Assembly: GCA_944322885.1 (NCBI GenBank) | Contig: CALUQH010000031.1 | Location: forward strand, 62,001 to 126,000 | DNA: 64,000 bases | Direction: 5' to 3' | From: Candidatus Gastranaerophilales bacterium | Lineage (GTDB): Bacteria > Cyanobacteriota > Vampirovibrionia > Gastranaerophilales > Gastranaerophilaceae | In this document: piece after piece, positions 34,320 to 44,364 of the stretch | How the letters are laid out: each line of letters begins with the position of its first letter | Numbering within the stretch: the first letter of the stretch is position 1 | Translations under genes and position numbers: made by a program | The notes under the pieces: model-generated | What the model was told of the DNA's origin: nothing | What the model saw: the letters and a program-made list of their open reading frames with translations, nothing else | Database searches by the model: none

Positions 34320-35300
34320 AGCTTTGGCTGTTACTTTTGTTTTTTTATCGTTCCAGAAATCAACAAGCATTGAACAGAAGAATATACTTGAATATGTTCC
34401 GATTGCAATACCGAGTATCATACAAAGAACGAAATCTTTTGTTGTAACCCCGCCGAAGAAGTATAATGCAAGCAATGTTATTAACGTTGTTAAAGATGTA
34501 TTAATACTTCTTGTTAATGTTTGATTAACGGATGCGTCAACAATTTCTCCGAATGACATTTTCTTTGAGTAATATCTGAGGTTTTCTCTTATTCTGTCAA
34601 ATACAACGATTGTATCGTGAACAGAAAAGCCTATAACTGTTAATACCGCAGTGATAAACAAACCGTCAATCTGTACGTTATACAATAGTCCTAGTATTGA
34701 GAAAATACCACATACAAAAAGCACATCATGTAATACGCCTAATATAGCAGCCATTGCGTAATCAAATCTGAATCTGAAAGAAAGATACGCAACAATTCCT
34801 AAGAATGCAAGAGTTACTGCAAGTAATGAATTTTTGAATAATTCCTTACCCATTGTCGGGCCTACGGAGCTAACTGAAATCAATTCAGGATTTGTGTAAT
34901 CTTTTTGAAGCTGTTCAGTGATAACTTCTGTTGTGTTAGAATTTTTGTCAATAAATTTTGTTCTTATTGAAATAATAGAATTTATATTTGATTTTGTATT
35001 TTTCTGCTGTTCGCTGTTCACATTCAAAATTTGAATGTAAGGATTTTCTATCCCTGCTTTTTCAAGATCTTCTCTTGTTCTTGCAACATCACTGTTTGAA
35101 AGTTTCTGTTCAAGCCCGTATTGTAAAATTGTTCCGCCTGTGTAGTCAATACCGACTTTCATAGGTGCATGGTTAGGATATGTTACCGAAGAATAAATCA
35201 TTGCAATAATTCCCGGTACAAGAAGCAGACATGTTAATGCCATCCACCACCATCTGTATTTGACTATATGAACTAAATGTTTTCTTCCTGTATTAATCAT
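34317..35300 (-). CDS. secF: protein translocase subunit SecF
   Basis: SecF joins SecD to use the proton gradient to pull exported proteins from the SecYEG channel. Membrane helix 1 lies at about residues 18-37, followed by a large periplasmic loop and five more helices from about 155. Signatures are GIDYTGGT near 49, ISSVGPTMGKELFKNS near 148 and the conserved VIGFSVHDTIVVFDRIREN near 220. A length of 327 is normal. It follows secD with a 45-base gap. Confidence 0.95.
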   Translation of the reverse strand: MINTGRKHLVHIVKYRWWWMALTCLLLVPGIIAMIYSSVTYPNHAPMKVGIDYTGGTILQYGLEQKLSNSDVARTREDLEKAGIENPYIQILNVNSEQQKNTKSNINSIISIRTKFIDKNSNTTEVITEQLQKDYTNPELISVSSVGPTMGKELFKNSLLAVTLAFLGIVAYLSFRFRFDYAMAAILGVLHDVLFVCGIFSILGLLYNVQIDGLFITAVLTVIGFSVHDTIVVFDRIRENLRYYSKKMSFGEIVDASVNQTLTRSINTSLTTLITLLALYFFGGVTTKDFVLCMILGIAIGTYSSIFFCSMLVDFWNDKKTKVTAKA

Positions 35301-35345
35301 TTTTTTATCCTTTCTGACAATTTAAGTCAGTACTTTTTAGTTTTA

Positions 35346-36653
35346 TTAATCCAAAATTCCGAAACGAGCTTTTTCACGTTTAGTTTCGGTTGCTTCATAG
35401 CTTTGTCCGATTTCATCTTTCCTCAAACCGAACAAGCCGGGATGTTTAAGTTCTCCCGTTCCGAATATTAAGTGCATAAAGTTTTTAGTAACAGTAATTG
35501 CACTGAACATTGAAACAAGAACACCGATAGCCAGTGTCAAGGCAAAACCTTTAACAACACTTGTTCCTAAAAGATAAAGTATTGTACATGTAATAATTGT
35601 TGTCATATTTGAGTCAAAGATACTTGTAAATGCTCTGTCAAAGCCTGAATTGATAGCAGTGAAGAGGTTTCTTCCCGCCCGTAATTCTTCTTTGGTTCTT
35701 TCGAAGATAAGTATATTGGCATCAACAGCCATACCGATTGAAAGAATGAACCCTGCTATACCTGCAAGTGTTAGAGTTACCGGTATTGTTTTAAACAAAG
35801 CAAACAAAATTAAGCTGTAAATTATAAGAGCAATGTCTGCAATTAAACCGGGTACATGGTAGAAGGCAATCATAAATATCATAACTGCAGAAAGACCGAT
35901 GATACCTGCTTTTTTAGATTTAGCAATACTGTCTGCACCAAGTGTCGGTCCTACAGTATTTTCTTCAACAATTTTAGCAGGAACCGGCAGTGCACCTGCA
36001 TTAAGAAGGTTTACCATACGTTCTGCTTCATCGTAAGCAAATCCGCTTTCTCCTCCTGAAATTTGAGCTTTACCGCCGTAGATTGCTTCGTTAACTCTTG
36101 GTGCGGACTGTAATTCTCCGTCAAAGAAAATAGCCATCTGCTGACCGACAAGAGCTTTTGTCAAATCTGCGAATTTTTTAGCACCTTCTCCGTTAAATTC
36201 CAGAGATACAACCCATTGGCCTGTGGCATCTGTGCTTAATGTCGACTTTGCAAGGTCTTGACCTGTCAGACCTGTTGAAACCCAAATAGGTGTTCCGTCT
36301 TCTGCTTTTCCTTCTTTTTTAAACTCCAGCTGTGCAGTTTCACCTATAAAAGCTTTTGCTTCTTTTAAATCGGTTACGTTTGGAATTTCTACCATTAATC
36401 TTTTGTCGCCAACCTGTTGAACAACAGTTTCTGCAACACCGAGTTTGTTAACACGCTGTTCAATCGCAAATTGTAATCTACTCATAACATCAGGTGTAAT
36501 TTTTGCGATACTGTCGGTTGTTTCAGCTTCAAGAACAAGTCTTGATCCGCCGACAAGATCCAGCCCTAATTTGGTCGGTTTAACGAAGATAAGTATTGTT
36601 GACACAATTACTATTGCTACGATAAACCAGAACATTAAAATTTTGTTTTTCAT
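35346..36653 (-). CDS. secD: protein translocase subunit SecD
   Basis: One N-terminal helix (about 5-25), the D1 motif LGLDLVGGSRLVLEAE near 29, a periplasmic region and a C-terminal five-helix block. GFILSIGMAVDANILIFERTKEEL near 295 is the conserved helix segment. A length of 435 is on the short side for SecD because the periplasmic head is compact. Encoded separately from secF as in many Gram-negative bacteria. Identity is secure. Confidence 0.95.
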   Translation of the reverse strand: MKNKILMFWFIVAIVIVSTILIFVKPTKLGLDLVGGSRLVLEAETTDSIAKITPDVMSRLQFAIEQRVNKLGVAETVVQQVGDKRLMVEIPNVTDLKEAKAFIGETAQLEFKKEGKAEDGTPIWVSTGLTGQDLAKSTLSTDATGQWVVSLEFNGEGAKKFADLTKALVGQQMAIFFDGELQSAPRVNEAIYGGKAQISGGESGFAYDEAERMVNLLNAGALPVPAKIVEENTVGPTLGADSIAKSKKAGIIGLSAVMIFMIAFYHVPGLIADIALIIYSLILFALFKTIPVTLTLAGIAGFILSIGMAVDANILIFERTKEELRAGRNLFTAINSGFDRAFTSIFDSNMTTIITCTILYLLGTSVVKGFALTLAIGVLVSMFSAITVTKNFMHLIFGTGELKHPGLFGLRKDEIGQSYEATETKREKARFGILD

Positions 36654-36728
36654 TTTTTTATAACCTCTTTATTGTATTTTTTTATATTATTTTAATAAAA
36701 ATCAGAAATTTGTTATAACCCTTTCAGG

Positions 36729-37622
36729 CTAATCTTCATTGATTTCATCAAGAACCATAAATAATTCTTTTTTTTCGATAGAAGAAAGCTCTACAAGCGG
36801 CCGTCTGACATAATCTTCAATCAAACCTTTATGAGCAAGAGCTGCTTTAACAGGTACCGGATTCGGAGCCATAAACAGTTTTCTGAATGCCGGATACAAT
36901 TTTTTGTGCATATTAACGGCGGCCACAAATTCTCCGGTTTTGTAGTTTCTTATCATAGATTTGATTTCCGAGCCGAATATGTGTGATGCGACAGAAACAA
37001 CCCCTCTTGCGCCGAGTGACATCATCGGAAGTGTTAAACTGTCATCGCCCGAATAAATTGAAAAATCTGAAGGACAGCAGATTTTCATTTCCGTGATTGC
37101 ATCCATATCACCGAAACTTTGTTTAATAGCAACAATATTTTGATATTTTTCTGCAAGAGCGGCAACCGTTTCCGGAAGCATGTTAACTCCTGTTCTACCT
37201 GGGATATTATAAATAATTACCGGAATATCAACGCTTTCCGCAACGGCTGAAAAGTGTTCAATCATTCCCTGCTGTGAAGGTTTATTATAATACGGTACAA
37301 CGGAAAGTATTGCATCAACGTTTTCTTTTTGAGCCCATTTTGCAGCCATTACGGCTGTTTCTGTACTATTTGAACCCGCATTCATAATAACCTTAGCCTT
37401 ATTTACGGCAGCTCTTTTTACGGTGCTCAAAAGTTCAAATTCTTCTTCATGTGTTAATGTCGGCCCTTCACCTGTTGTTCCGGCGACAAGAATGGCATCG
37501 CTTCCGTGAGTAATAAGATATTTTGTTAATTGTTCGGCTTTGTCATAATCAATTTCTCTTTTACTGTTAAAAGGTGTAACCATCGCAGTTATGACTTCAC
37601 CAGCATCGTATCTTAACGCCAT
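36729..37622 (-). CDS. dapA: 4-hydroxy-tetrahydrodipicolinate synthase
   Basis: DapA condenses pyruvate with aspartate semialdehyde, the first committed step to lysine and diaminopimelate. The ATG at 37622 (MALRYDAGEVITAMVTPF), behind AAAGAGG, is preferred over the longer frame from 37694. Key segments are GTTGEGPTLTHEEE, VPYYNKPSQQG with the proton-relay Tyr, YNIPGRTGVN, and VAIKQSFGDMD with the Schiff-base Lys. A length of 297 is normal. It stands alone, divergent from prepilin D. Confidence 0.95.
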   Translation of the reverse strand: MALRYDAGEVITAMVTPFNSKREIDYDKAEQLTKYLITHGSDAILVAGTTGEGPTLTHEEEFELLSTVKRAAVNKAKVIMNAGSNSTETAVMAAKWAQKENVDAILSVVPYYNKPSQQGMIEHFSAVAESVDIPVIIYNIPGRTGVNMLPETVAALAEKYQNIVAIKQSFGDMDAITEMKICCPSDFSIYSGDDSLTLPMMSLGARGVVSVASHIFGSEIKSMIRNYKTGEFVAAVNMHKKLYPAFRKLFMAPNPVPVKAALAHKGLIEDYVRRPLVELSSIEKKELFMVLDEINED

Positions 37623-37774
37623 AAAAACCTCTTTCCCTAATCTTTTGTCTATCCCTGTTGAAAAAATTATAAAACAAACCAAATGAAAAAGCATAAAATA
37701 TTAAGTTATTTATTGCAAATATATCAAAGTTATGTACTAATTCTAGTATGATAAAAATATGAAAGGAGTTTGAA

Positions 37775-38514
37775 ATGAAATTTTTAAACAGCAATCTATC
37801 CTTCGGGGGGGGGGCACTTTAAGCTCCTTTAAAGGGTTTACGCTTGCGGAAGTATTAATTACTCTGGGAATAATCGGCGTTGTTGCCGCAATGACTTTAC
37901 CTTCACTGCTGACAAATTATCAAAAGAATCAAACTGTGGCTCAGCTAAAAAAGGCATATTCAACATTTGCTCAGGCACTTGTAACTTCTCAATATGAAAA
38001 CGGCAATTCTTCCGAGTGGAATGTTACAGAACTGGGAAGTTCTTATGATGATAATTTAAAATATTTTGAAACATACTGGAAGCCTTATTTAAGGGTTATA
38101 AAAGTTTGTAAAACAATGGCAGAATGCGGGTACAATATAACAGGATATGCAAGTGTTTCAGACCGAAACAATTATAAATATTACGGACAGGTATCTAATG
38201 TTCCGGGATTTATATACGGTGATGGAACTTATGCTTATATCAGACCATATAGTTATAATCCGGACACTCCGGGGCTTGAATATTTTCAATTATTGTCAAT
38301 AGATGTTAATGGCGCAAAAGGGCCTAATGTTATTGGTCGTGATGTATTTCAGTTTGAAATAAACACTTCGCGTAGTGTTATATCAGGATATACCCATTCT
38401 TTACCGGATTATTGCACAAAGGAAAAGATAAATAATAATACAGAATATGCACGTGCCTGCGGTGCTAAAATTATGGCTGACGGCTGGGAGATAAAAGACG
38501 ATTATCCATGGTAA
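37775..38514 (+). CDS. prepilin-like protein D, frame interrupted by a G10 tract
   Basis: GAAAGGAG precedes the ATG at 37775; MKFLNSNLSF leads into ten G. As written the frame reads GGGAL and stops at TAA after 15 codons. With 11 G it becomes GGGGTLSSFKG and then FTLAEVLITLGIIG, a 21-residue leader ending in the classic Gly before Phe, giving 246 residues in total. Without the upstream start, the first in-frame ATG (37891) lies inside the assembly helix, so no functional prepilin could start there. This is the clearest evidence that the tract must be read with one more base. The mature domain contains VNGAKGPNVIGRDVFQFEI as in F. Confidence 0.85.
37805..37814. repeat. G10 homopolymer (coding sense) in prepilin D
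   Basis: Ten G on the + strand in the context ATCCTTC-G10-CACTTTAAGCT. Here the coding strand itself carries G, unlike A-C. One more base opens the frame. Confidence 0.9.
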
Positions 38515-38571
38515 TTCATATAAATTAAACTTTTGGCTTGCAAACTTGTTTTCATGCTAAAATTTTTATAT

Positions 38572-39174
38572 ATGGACTTTTTAGAAAAAATAAAAAATCT
38601 CAGCAAAAAACAGAAAGCTTATATTGGAGCTCTGGCTGCAATAATAGGTCTTTTAATCTGGGCTTTTATTTCAGCGGGAGTTATTACGCATAACTTCAAC
38701 AGAAGTCAGCTGCAAACCGATCAGGACAGGCAGGAAGCTTTAATTCACGGTATTATTCTTACAGAAACAAAAGATGAAAAAAAATACTGGGAAATATACG
38801 GTGAAACAGGCAATTATGACAGTAAAAACGGAGTTGCCATGCTTGATAATGTAATCGGAAATTTTTATGACGACGATAATCAGGTTTCTATGAGCTTTGA
38901 ATCTTCAAAAGGAACGTATAATGAAAATAAAAAACAAATAATACTTTATGAAGATACGTTTATAGTATTAAAGGATTTAACAACTCTTCGAGCTAATAAA
39001 CTTGTTTGGTCAGGCCGTGATGTACCTGTTATTGCTGAGGGGAATGTCAGAATTACAAGAACTGATGAATTTCTTGCAACTGCTTCTAAAGTTGAAATCA
39101 GTCCTGATTATGATAAATTTAAGATTACGGGGAATACAGTTTCCAAAATGTATGATAATAAGGAGAAAAAGTGA
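38572..39174 (+). CDS. lptC: LptC-like lipopolysaccharide transport protein
   Basis: The 200-residue protein has a single N-terminal membrane helix (about 17-37) and a periplasmic jelly-roll-like domain, as LptC. It precedes a longer OstA-type protein with a four-base overlap (GTGA), the usual lptC-lptA order. LptC would pass lipopolysaccharide from the LptBFG extractor to LptA. The start is the ATG at 38572; a TAAAAT box lies nine bases before it and no Shine-Dalgarno site is visible, so the transcript may be leaderless. LptB, F and G are not in the window. Confidence 0.75.
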   Translation: MDFLEKIKNLSKKQKAYIGALAAIIGLLIWAFISAGVITHNFNRSQLQTDQDRQEALIHGIILTETKDEKKYWEIYGETGNYDSKNGVAMLDNVIGNFYDDDNQVSMSFESSKGTYNENKKQIILYEDTFIVLKDLTTLRANKLVWSGRDVPVIAEGNVRITRTDEFLATASKVEISPDYDKFKITGNTVSKMYDNKEKK

Positions 39175-40157
39175 AAAAGATTTTTATAGCTTTAATGATA
39201 TCTTTGTTAACGGCGGGGCTTGTTGTTCAGGCTTCGGATTTAATTATTGAATCTAAGACACAGAGTTACGAGGAACAAGAAAACAAAATAAAATTTGAAG
39301 GGGATGTAAAAGTTTCCGTTGATGATTTACGGGTTGTCGGTGATAAGGCGGATGTGAGCATGGATGATAATCAAAAACTTGATACGGCAACTTTTTATGA
39401 CAAACCTTATGCCTATGAAATCAAAAAAAATAAAAAACGTGAAGTTAAAGCAAATATCTTGAAACTCTCACTTATTACAAAAGTTGTTAAAGCACAGGGG
39501 GATACTCAATCCATTGTATTTGACGGAAAAGTTCCGGTGGTTGTAATTAACGCCGATGAACAGGAATATGACACTAAATCCGGTATTATGACTGCAACAG
39601 GAGCTGTTACTATAAAATATAAAGATTTGGATACTTTTTCAAATAAGGCAAAAATTAAAACCGATAAAAACGGAGATTTAAAAGACATTGAGCTAATCGG
39701 AGACGCAAGGGTAAAACAGCAGGGCAGTGAGTCGCTGGCAGATAATTTTTATTATAATGCGGGTACAAAAGTTATTACTGCTGTTGGCAACACAACAACA
39801 AATGCCTTGATGGAAGACGGTACAAAACTTGTATTGAAGTCAAACCGTCAGGAGTATGCGCAGGATAAGAATGTGTTTAACGCCTCGGGCAATGTTCGTG
39901 TCTGGTATCAGGATTATTATGCTGCAGGTCCGAAAATAGCTATTTATCCAAATAAAGAGGGTAAGCCGAACGACGTATATTTCGTCGGGCGTTCAAGCAT
40001 TACTCAGGGTGTCAGAACAATTTATGCAGACCGGATTAAAATGACTATGAACCCGAAAGATTTTCATGCGGACGGCAACACCAGAACAGTAATTAAAAAT
40101 ATCGGCTCAGGAGATAACGGCGGAAATTCTGAAGGTGGAATAGGGTTAGGATTATAA
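39171..40157 (+). CDS. LptA/OstA-like periplasmic protein
   Basis: GTG start behind AAGGAG, signal peptide MKKIFIALMISLLTAGLVVQA, then about three tandem OstA-type modules made of short alternating strands (FEGDVKVSVDDLRVVGDKA, ATGAVTIKYKDLDTFSNKA and ASGNVRVWYQDYYAAGPKI). With 328 residues it is about twice an E. coli LptA, so it may form a longer bridge across the periplasm. A glycine-rich tail ends the protein. It is coupled to lptC upstream and followed two bases later by the TPR gene. Confidence 0.8.
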   Translation: MKKIFIALMISLLTAGLVVQASDLIIESKTQSYEEQENKIKFEGDVKVSVDDLRVVGDKADVSMDDNQKLDTATFYDKPYAYEIKKNKKREVKANILKLSLITKVVKAQGDTQSIVFDGKVPVVVINADEQEYDTKSGIMTATGAVTIKYKDLDTFSNKAKIKTDKNGDLKDIELIGDARVKQQGSESLADNFYYNAGTKVITAVGNTTTNALMEDGTKLVLKSNRQEYAQDKNVFNASGNVRVWYQDYYAAGPKIAIYPNKEGKPNDVYFVGRSSITQGVRTIYADRIKMTMNPKDFHADGNTRTVIKNIGSGDNGGNSEGGIGLGL

Positions 40158-40159
40158 TT

Positions 40160-40933
40160 ATGAGTGAAAAAGAAAAAGTTGATAAAGCAATAGAGTTGTA
40201 CCAGAAGGGAAATTATAAAAAGGCAATAGATGCTTTCAGTTCAGTGCTTGAAACCTGTCAGGATAATGCGGAACTTTATAACAATATTGCTCTTTGTTAT
40301 GCAAATTTAGGTGACTACGACAAGGCTGAAAGACATTATTTAAAGGCTCTGCATTTAAATCCGAAACTGCCTCAGGTTTATATAAATCTTGCCGACATTT
40401 ATTATCGCAGAAAAGATATGGGAAGCGGTATTGAGCTTGTTACTCAGGGAATTTATGAAATCCCTGACAATCTTGTTCTCAGACATTATCTTGCAAGATT
40501 TTATATGGAAGATGCAAAGCTTGATCTTGCAATAGATGAACTTGAACATATTTTAGAAAAACAGCCCGATAATTATGATGTTTATTATGACCTTGGAAAA
40601 GTGCATTTTGAACTAGGGAATTATGAATGTGCTATAGAAAATTTTGAGAATGTTCTTCAATACAAGAGTGAAAATCCCTGGATATATTATTATCTCGGGG
40701 AAGCATACGAAGCAAATGATGAGATAGATAAAGCGCTTTCAAACTACTTAAAAGCTATAGCACACAATGATATGTTTTCTCCGGCTTACAAAAAAGCGGG
40801 AATTCTTTTCCTTGCCCGCGGGGATTATGAGGATGCAATAGAATATTTTGAGGATTATACAAAGCTTGATATCCCCGAAGAAGAAGCAGGCAAAATAAGA
40901 GAGCTGATAGAAAGAATTAGAAAGAAACAATGA
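40160..40933 (+). CDS. tetratricopeptide-repeat protein, 257 aa
   Basis: Six or seven TPR units of 34 residues cover the protein, for example AELYNNIALCYANLGDYDKA and PWIYYYLGEAYEANDEIDKA. No signal peptide is present, so it is probably cytosolic. TPR arrays bind partner proteins and the partner cannot be inferred. It sits two bases after the LptA-like gene and overlaps dprA by four bases (ATGA), within one transcript. Confidence 0.9.
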   Translation: MSEKEKVDKAIELYQKGNYKKAIDAFSSVLETCQDNAELYNNIALCYANLGDYDKAERHYLKALHLNPKLPQVYINLADIYYRRKDMGSGIELVTQGIYEIPDNLVLRHYLARFYMEDAKLDLAIDELEHILEKQPDNYDVYYDLGKVHFELGNYECAIENFENVLQYKSENPWIYYYLGEAYEANDEIDKALSNYLKAIAHNDMFSPAYKKAGILFLARGDYEDAIEYFEDYTKLDIPEEEAGKIRELIERIRKKQ

Positions 40934-42018
40934 CATCAGATAAATACTGGATAGCTTTATCATCAATAGAGGAAATTGACAGCCGTTTTATTCAGAGGCT
41001 GTACAATTATTTCGGCGATATTGAAAAAGCTTTTAATGCAAATGATTTGTCTTCAATTGATGGTTTGAGCGTTAAAAAAGCCGAAAAATTTTTAAGACTG
41101 CGTGATAAAGTAAATCCTGATAAAGCTTTGCAGGAAGTTGCAGATAAGGGTATAAGCTACCTTACTTTTGACAGCGAAAAATATCCTTATATGCTTAAAA
41201 ATATTGATAATCCGCCTTCCGTACTTTATTATAAAGGTGACTTATTATCCTGTAATCTTGAAAGAACTCTTGCTGTTGTCGGCTCAAGGCGTGCAACTTC
41301 TTACGCTAAAGAGGCATTATCAAAGATTATATCGGAACTTGGCGGAACTGATATTTGTATTGTATCAGGACTTGCATCGGGAATTGATACGACGGCGCAT
41401 GTTTCTGCAATTGAAAACAATTTAAAAACAATCGGTGTAATTGCAAGCGGTTTTGATTATACATATCCCGCTGCAAACAAGGAGCTTTACGAGAAAATTG
41501 AAAACGGTTTAGGTGCTGTAGTGACAGAATACTACCCGACTTTTGAGCCTTTAAAATTCAGATTCCCTCAGAGAAACAGAATTGTATCGGGTTTGTCTTT
41601 CGGAACGCTTGTTGCGGAAGCATCTTTGAAAAGCGGTGCATTGATTACATCAAATTTAACACTTGAGCAGGGACGTGAATTAATGTGTATCCCCGGGCTT
41701 ATAACAAATCCAAATACCGAGGGTATTTATAAACTCCTGAAAAACGGTGCTACACTTGTTACCTGTGCCGATGATATTCTGGAAGCTCTCGGATGGGAAA
41801 TTAAAACGGAACAGAAAAATTTATTTAATCTTCCTGAATTAAACGAAGATGAAAAATCAATCTATGAAGCACTTGAAATTGAAGAAAAAAGTGTTGATGA
41901 ACTGCAGGCATTTACAAAATTGAGTATTGAAAATCTGCTGATGTACTTGACAACCATGGAGCTTAAAGGCATAATTAAACAAGTCGACGGGGACAGGTAT
42001 AAAAGAGTTGTTTCTTAA
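40930..42018 (+). CDS. dprA: DNA-processing protein DprA
   Basis: DprA binds incoming single strands in natural transformation and loads RecA. The Rossmann-like core is clear: AVVGSRRATSYAKEALSKII near 113, CIVSGLASGIDTTAHVSAIE near 138, IASGFDYTYPAANKELYEKI, FRFPQRNRIVSGLSFGTLVA and SGALITSNLTLEQGRELMCI. The C-terminal winged-helix domain (about 295-362) is present. The full length of 362 residues suggests a working protein. With several prepilin-like proteins in the window, DNA uptake is possible, though no ComEC or PilQ is seen here. Confidence 0.94.
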   Translation: MTSDKYWIALSSIEEIDSRFIQRLYNYFGDIEKAFNANDLSSIDGLSVKKAEKFLRLRDKVNPDKALQEVADKGISYLTFDSEKYPYMLKNIDNPPSVLYYKGDLLSCNLERTLAVVGSRRATSYAKEALSKIISELGGTDICIVSGLASGIDTTAHVSAIENNLKTIGVIASGFDYTYPAANKELYEKIENGLGAVVTEYYPTFEPLKFRFPQRNRIVSGLSFGTLVAEASLKSGALITSNLTLEQGRELMCIPGLITNPNTEGIYKLLKNGATLVTCADDILEALGWEIKTEQKNLFNLPELNEDEKSIYEALEIEEKSVDELQAFTKLSIENLLMYLTTMELKGIIKQVDGDRYKRVVS

Positions 42019-42054
42019 TCATTCTTGGAGTACTTAGAGGATATATAGTATAAA

Positions 42055-44364
42055 ATGGCAAAAACAGCTGAAAAAAAAGAAAAAGCATTAGTAATAGTTG
42101 AGTCGCCGGCAAAATCAAAAACAATCAGAAAAATTCTGGGCGACAGTTATCAGATTGAAGCAAGTTTCGGACATGTCAGAAATTTGCCCACAAAAGATCC
42201 TTCAACTGAAAATTTAGGATTTGATATAAATAACCATTTTCAACCAAAGTTTGAAGTAATTCCCGGAAAACAGGCGGTTGTTAAAAAATTGAATGATCTG
42301 GCTAAAAAGGCTGATAAAATCTATCTTGCTTCCGACCCCGACCGCGAAGGAGAAGCTATAGCCTGGCATGTAAGACAGATTTTAAAAGTGCCTGATGATA
42401 AGATTTTGAGAATTGTATTCAACGAAATTACCCCGAAAGCTGTTAAACATTCGGTTGAAAATCCACGCGCTATTGATATGGATATGGTTCAGGCACAGCA
42501 GACAAGACAAATTCTGGATAAACTCGTAGGTTACAAATTGAGTCCTGTGCTCTGGAAACAAATAGGTAACAGAAACCTTTCTGCGGGACGTGTTCAATCT
42601 GTTGCGCTTAGGATGATATGCGAACGCGAGGAAGAAATTGAAGCGTTTGTACCGCAGGAATACTGGTCAATCCATACGGATTTGGAAAAAGACGGAAAAA
42701 CTTTTGAAGCTGAACTTTCTAAAATTAAAGATAAAGCAGTTGAAAAAAATATTAAGAATCAGGAAGAAGCTCAAAAAATAGTAGACTATCTTCAAAACCC
42801 CTCAAGAGAGTTTGAGGTTTCCAAAGTCACTAAAAAGACAATGAAACGTAAACCGACCGCACCTTTTATAACTTCTACCATGCAAAGAGCTGCAAGCTCA
42901 AAACTCGGTTTCGGGGTTCAAAAGACAATGCAGGTTGCTCAAAAACTCTATGAAGGTATTGAAATTGACGGAACTCCTGTCGGTTTGATTACTTATATGA
43001 GAACGGACAGTGTAAGGGTGTCAGACGATGCTCAAGCGATGGCCAAAGATTTTATTTTTGCAAATTACGGAGAAAAGTATTATCCCGAAACGCCGAATAT
43101 TTATGCTAAAGGAAAACAAAATGTTCAGGACGCACACGAAGCTATCAGACCTTCTTACCCTGAAAGAACTCCTGAAAGTATTAAAAAATATCTAGACAGC
43201 GACCAGTATAAACTTTATAAACTTATCTGGGATAAGTTTATGTCCTCACAGATGGCAAACGCTGAAATCGCAAATAAATCAATTGAAATTAAAGCGGGCG
43301 ATTACACTTTGAAAGCAGGCACAAGTAAAGTTACATTTGACGGCTTTTTGAAGCTTTATAATGACGCAGATGAAGAAGAAAAAGATGCGGGTGCTAAAAT
43401 TCCTGATTTGGAAAAAGGTGATAAGGTTAACTGTAAAAAAGTTAATCCTAAACAGCATTTTACACAGCCTCCGCCGAGATATAACGAGGCTTCGCTTGTT
43501 AAAGCTCTGGAAGAATACGGTATAGGACGTCCATCTACTTATGCAACTATTATTACGGTTATTCAAACCCGTAAATATGTTGAAAAGAAAGACAAGGCGC
43601 TTCATCCGACCCTTTTGGGCCGAACTGTTTCAAAACAGCTTGTACAGCAGTTTGCAGATATTATGGATTATAAATTTACTGCGGGCATGGAAACAAAACT
43701 TGATAAAATTGCCGAAAAAAAAGCCGTTTGGAACGATGTTTTACAGGAGTTTTATACTCCGTTCATTGAAGAAGTTAATAAGGCGCTTCAAAATAATGAA
43801 CGTGTTAAAATTGAAAGTAAAATTAAATGTCCGAACTGCGGAAAACCTATGGTATTAAGAATAGGCAAAAACGGCTCTCAGTTTTTGGGCTGTTCGGGTT
43901 ATCCGGAATGCAAAACAATGATGTCTTTAAATGCGCTTTCCGAACAATCCGATGATGAACAGGCAGGAGAACCTGAGGTTTGTGAAGAAAAATGTGAAAA
44001 ATGCGGTTCTGATATGATATTTAAAACTGGGCCCTACGGCAAGTATATGGAATGTACAAACGAAAACTGCAAACACAGAAAGCCTTACAGAAAATCAACC
44101 GGCGTAAAATGTCCTAAATGCGGAGAGGGTACTATTGTTGAGAGAAAATCAAAACGCGGGACGGTATTTTTCGGCTGTGATAAATATCCTGACTGTGATT
44201 TTGTCCTCTGGAACGAGCCTACCGGCGAAAAATGCCCTGAATGCGGTTCGCTTCTTGTAAAAAAAGTTTTGAAAAAAGGCGATGTAATTACATGTTCCAA
44301 TATTAAATGTCATTATAAAAAAGAAGTAACAGGAGAAAGTGCTGATGAATCCGGAACTTTATGA
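42055..44364 (+). CDS. topA: DNA topoisomerase I
   Basis: Type IA topoisomerase relaxing negative supercoils. The TOPRIM domain opens with ALVIVESPAKSKTIRKILG and contains LASDPDREGEAIAWH; the active-site tyrosine is in GLITYMRTDSVRVS near residue 314. Four C4 zinc ribbons fill the C-terminus from about 590, each of the form CPxCG...C...C, ending in CPECGSLLVKK and TCSNIKC. A length of 769 is normal. The stop overlaps the aroE start by 20 bases. Confidence 0.96.
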   Translation: MAKTAEKKEKALVIVESPAKSKTIRKILGDSYQIEASFGHVRNLPTKDPSTENLGFDINNHFQPKFEVIPGKQAVVKKLNDLAKKADKIYLASDPDREGEAIAWHVRQILKVPDDKILRIVFNEITPKAVKHSVENPRAIDMDMVQAQQTRQILDKLVGYKLSPVLWKQIGNRNLSAGRVQSVALRMICEREEEIEAFVPQEYWSIHTDLEKDGKTFEAELSKIKDKAVEKNIKNQEEAQKIVDYLQNPSREFEVSKVTKKTMKRKPTAPFITSTMQRAASSKLGFGVQKTMQVAQKLYEGIEIDGTPVGLITYMRTDSVRVSDDAQAMAKDFIFANYGEKYYPETPNIYAKGKQNVQDAHEAIRPSYPERTPESIKKYLDSDQYKLYKLIWDKFMSSQMANAEIANKSIEIKAGDYTLKAGTSKVTFDGFLKLYNDADEEEKDAGAKIPDLEKGDKVNCKKVNPKQHFTQPPPRYNEASLVKALEEYGIGRPSTYATIITVIQTRKYVEKKDKALHPTLLGRTVSKQLVQQFADIMDYKFTAGMETKLDKIAEKKAVWNDVLQEFYTPFIEEVNKALQNNERVKIESKIKCPNCGKPMVLRIGKNGSQFLGCSGYPECKTMMSLNALSEQSDDEQAGEPEVCEEKCEKCGSDMIFKTGPYGKYMECTNENCKHRKPYRKSTGVKCPKCGEGTIVERKSKRGTVFFGCDKYPDCDFVLWNEPTGEKCPECGSLLVKKVLKKGDVITCSNIKCHYKKEVTGESADESGTL

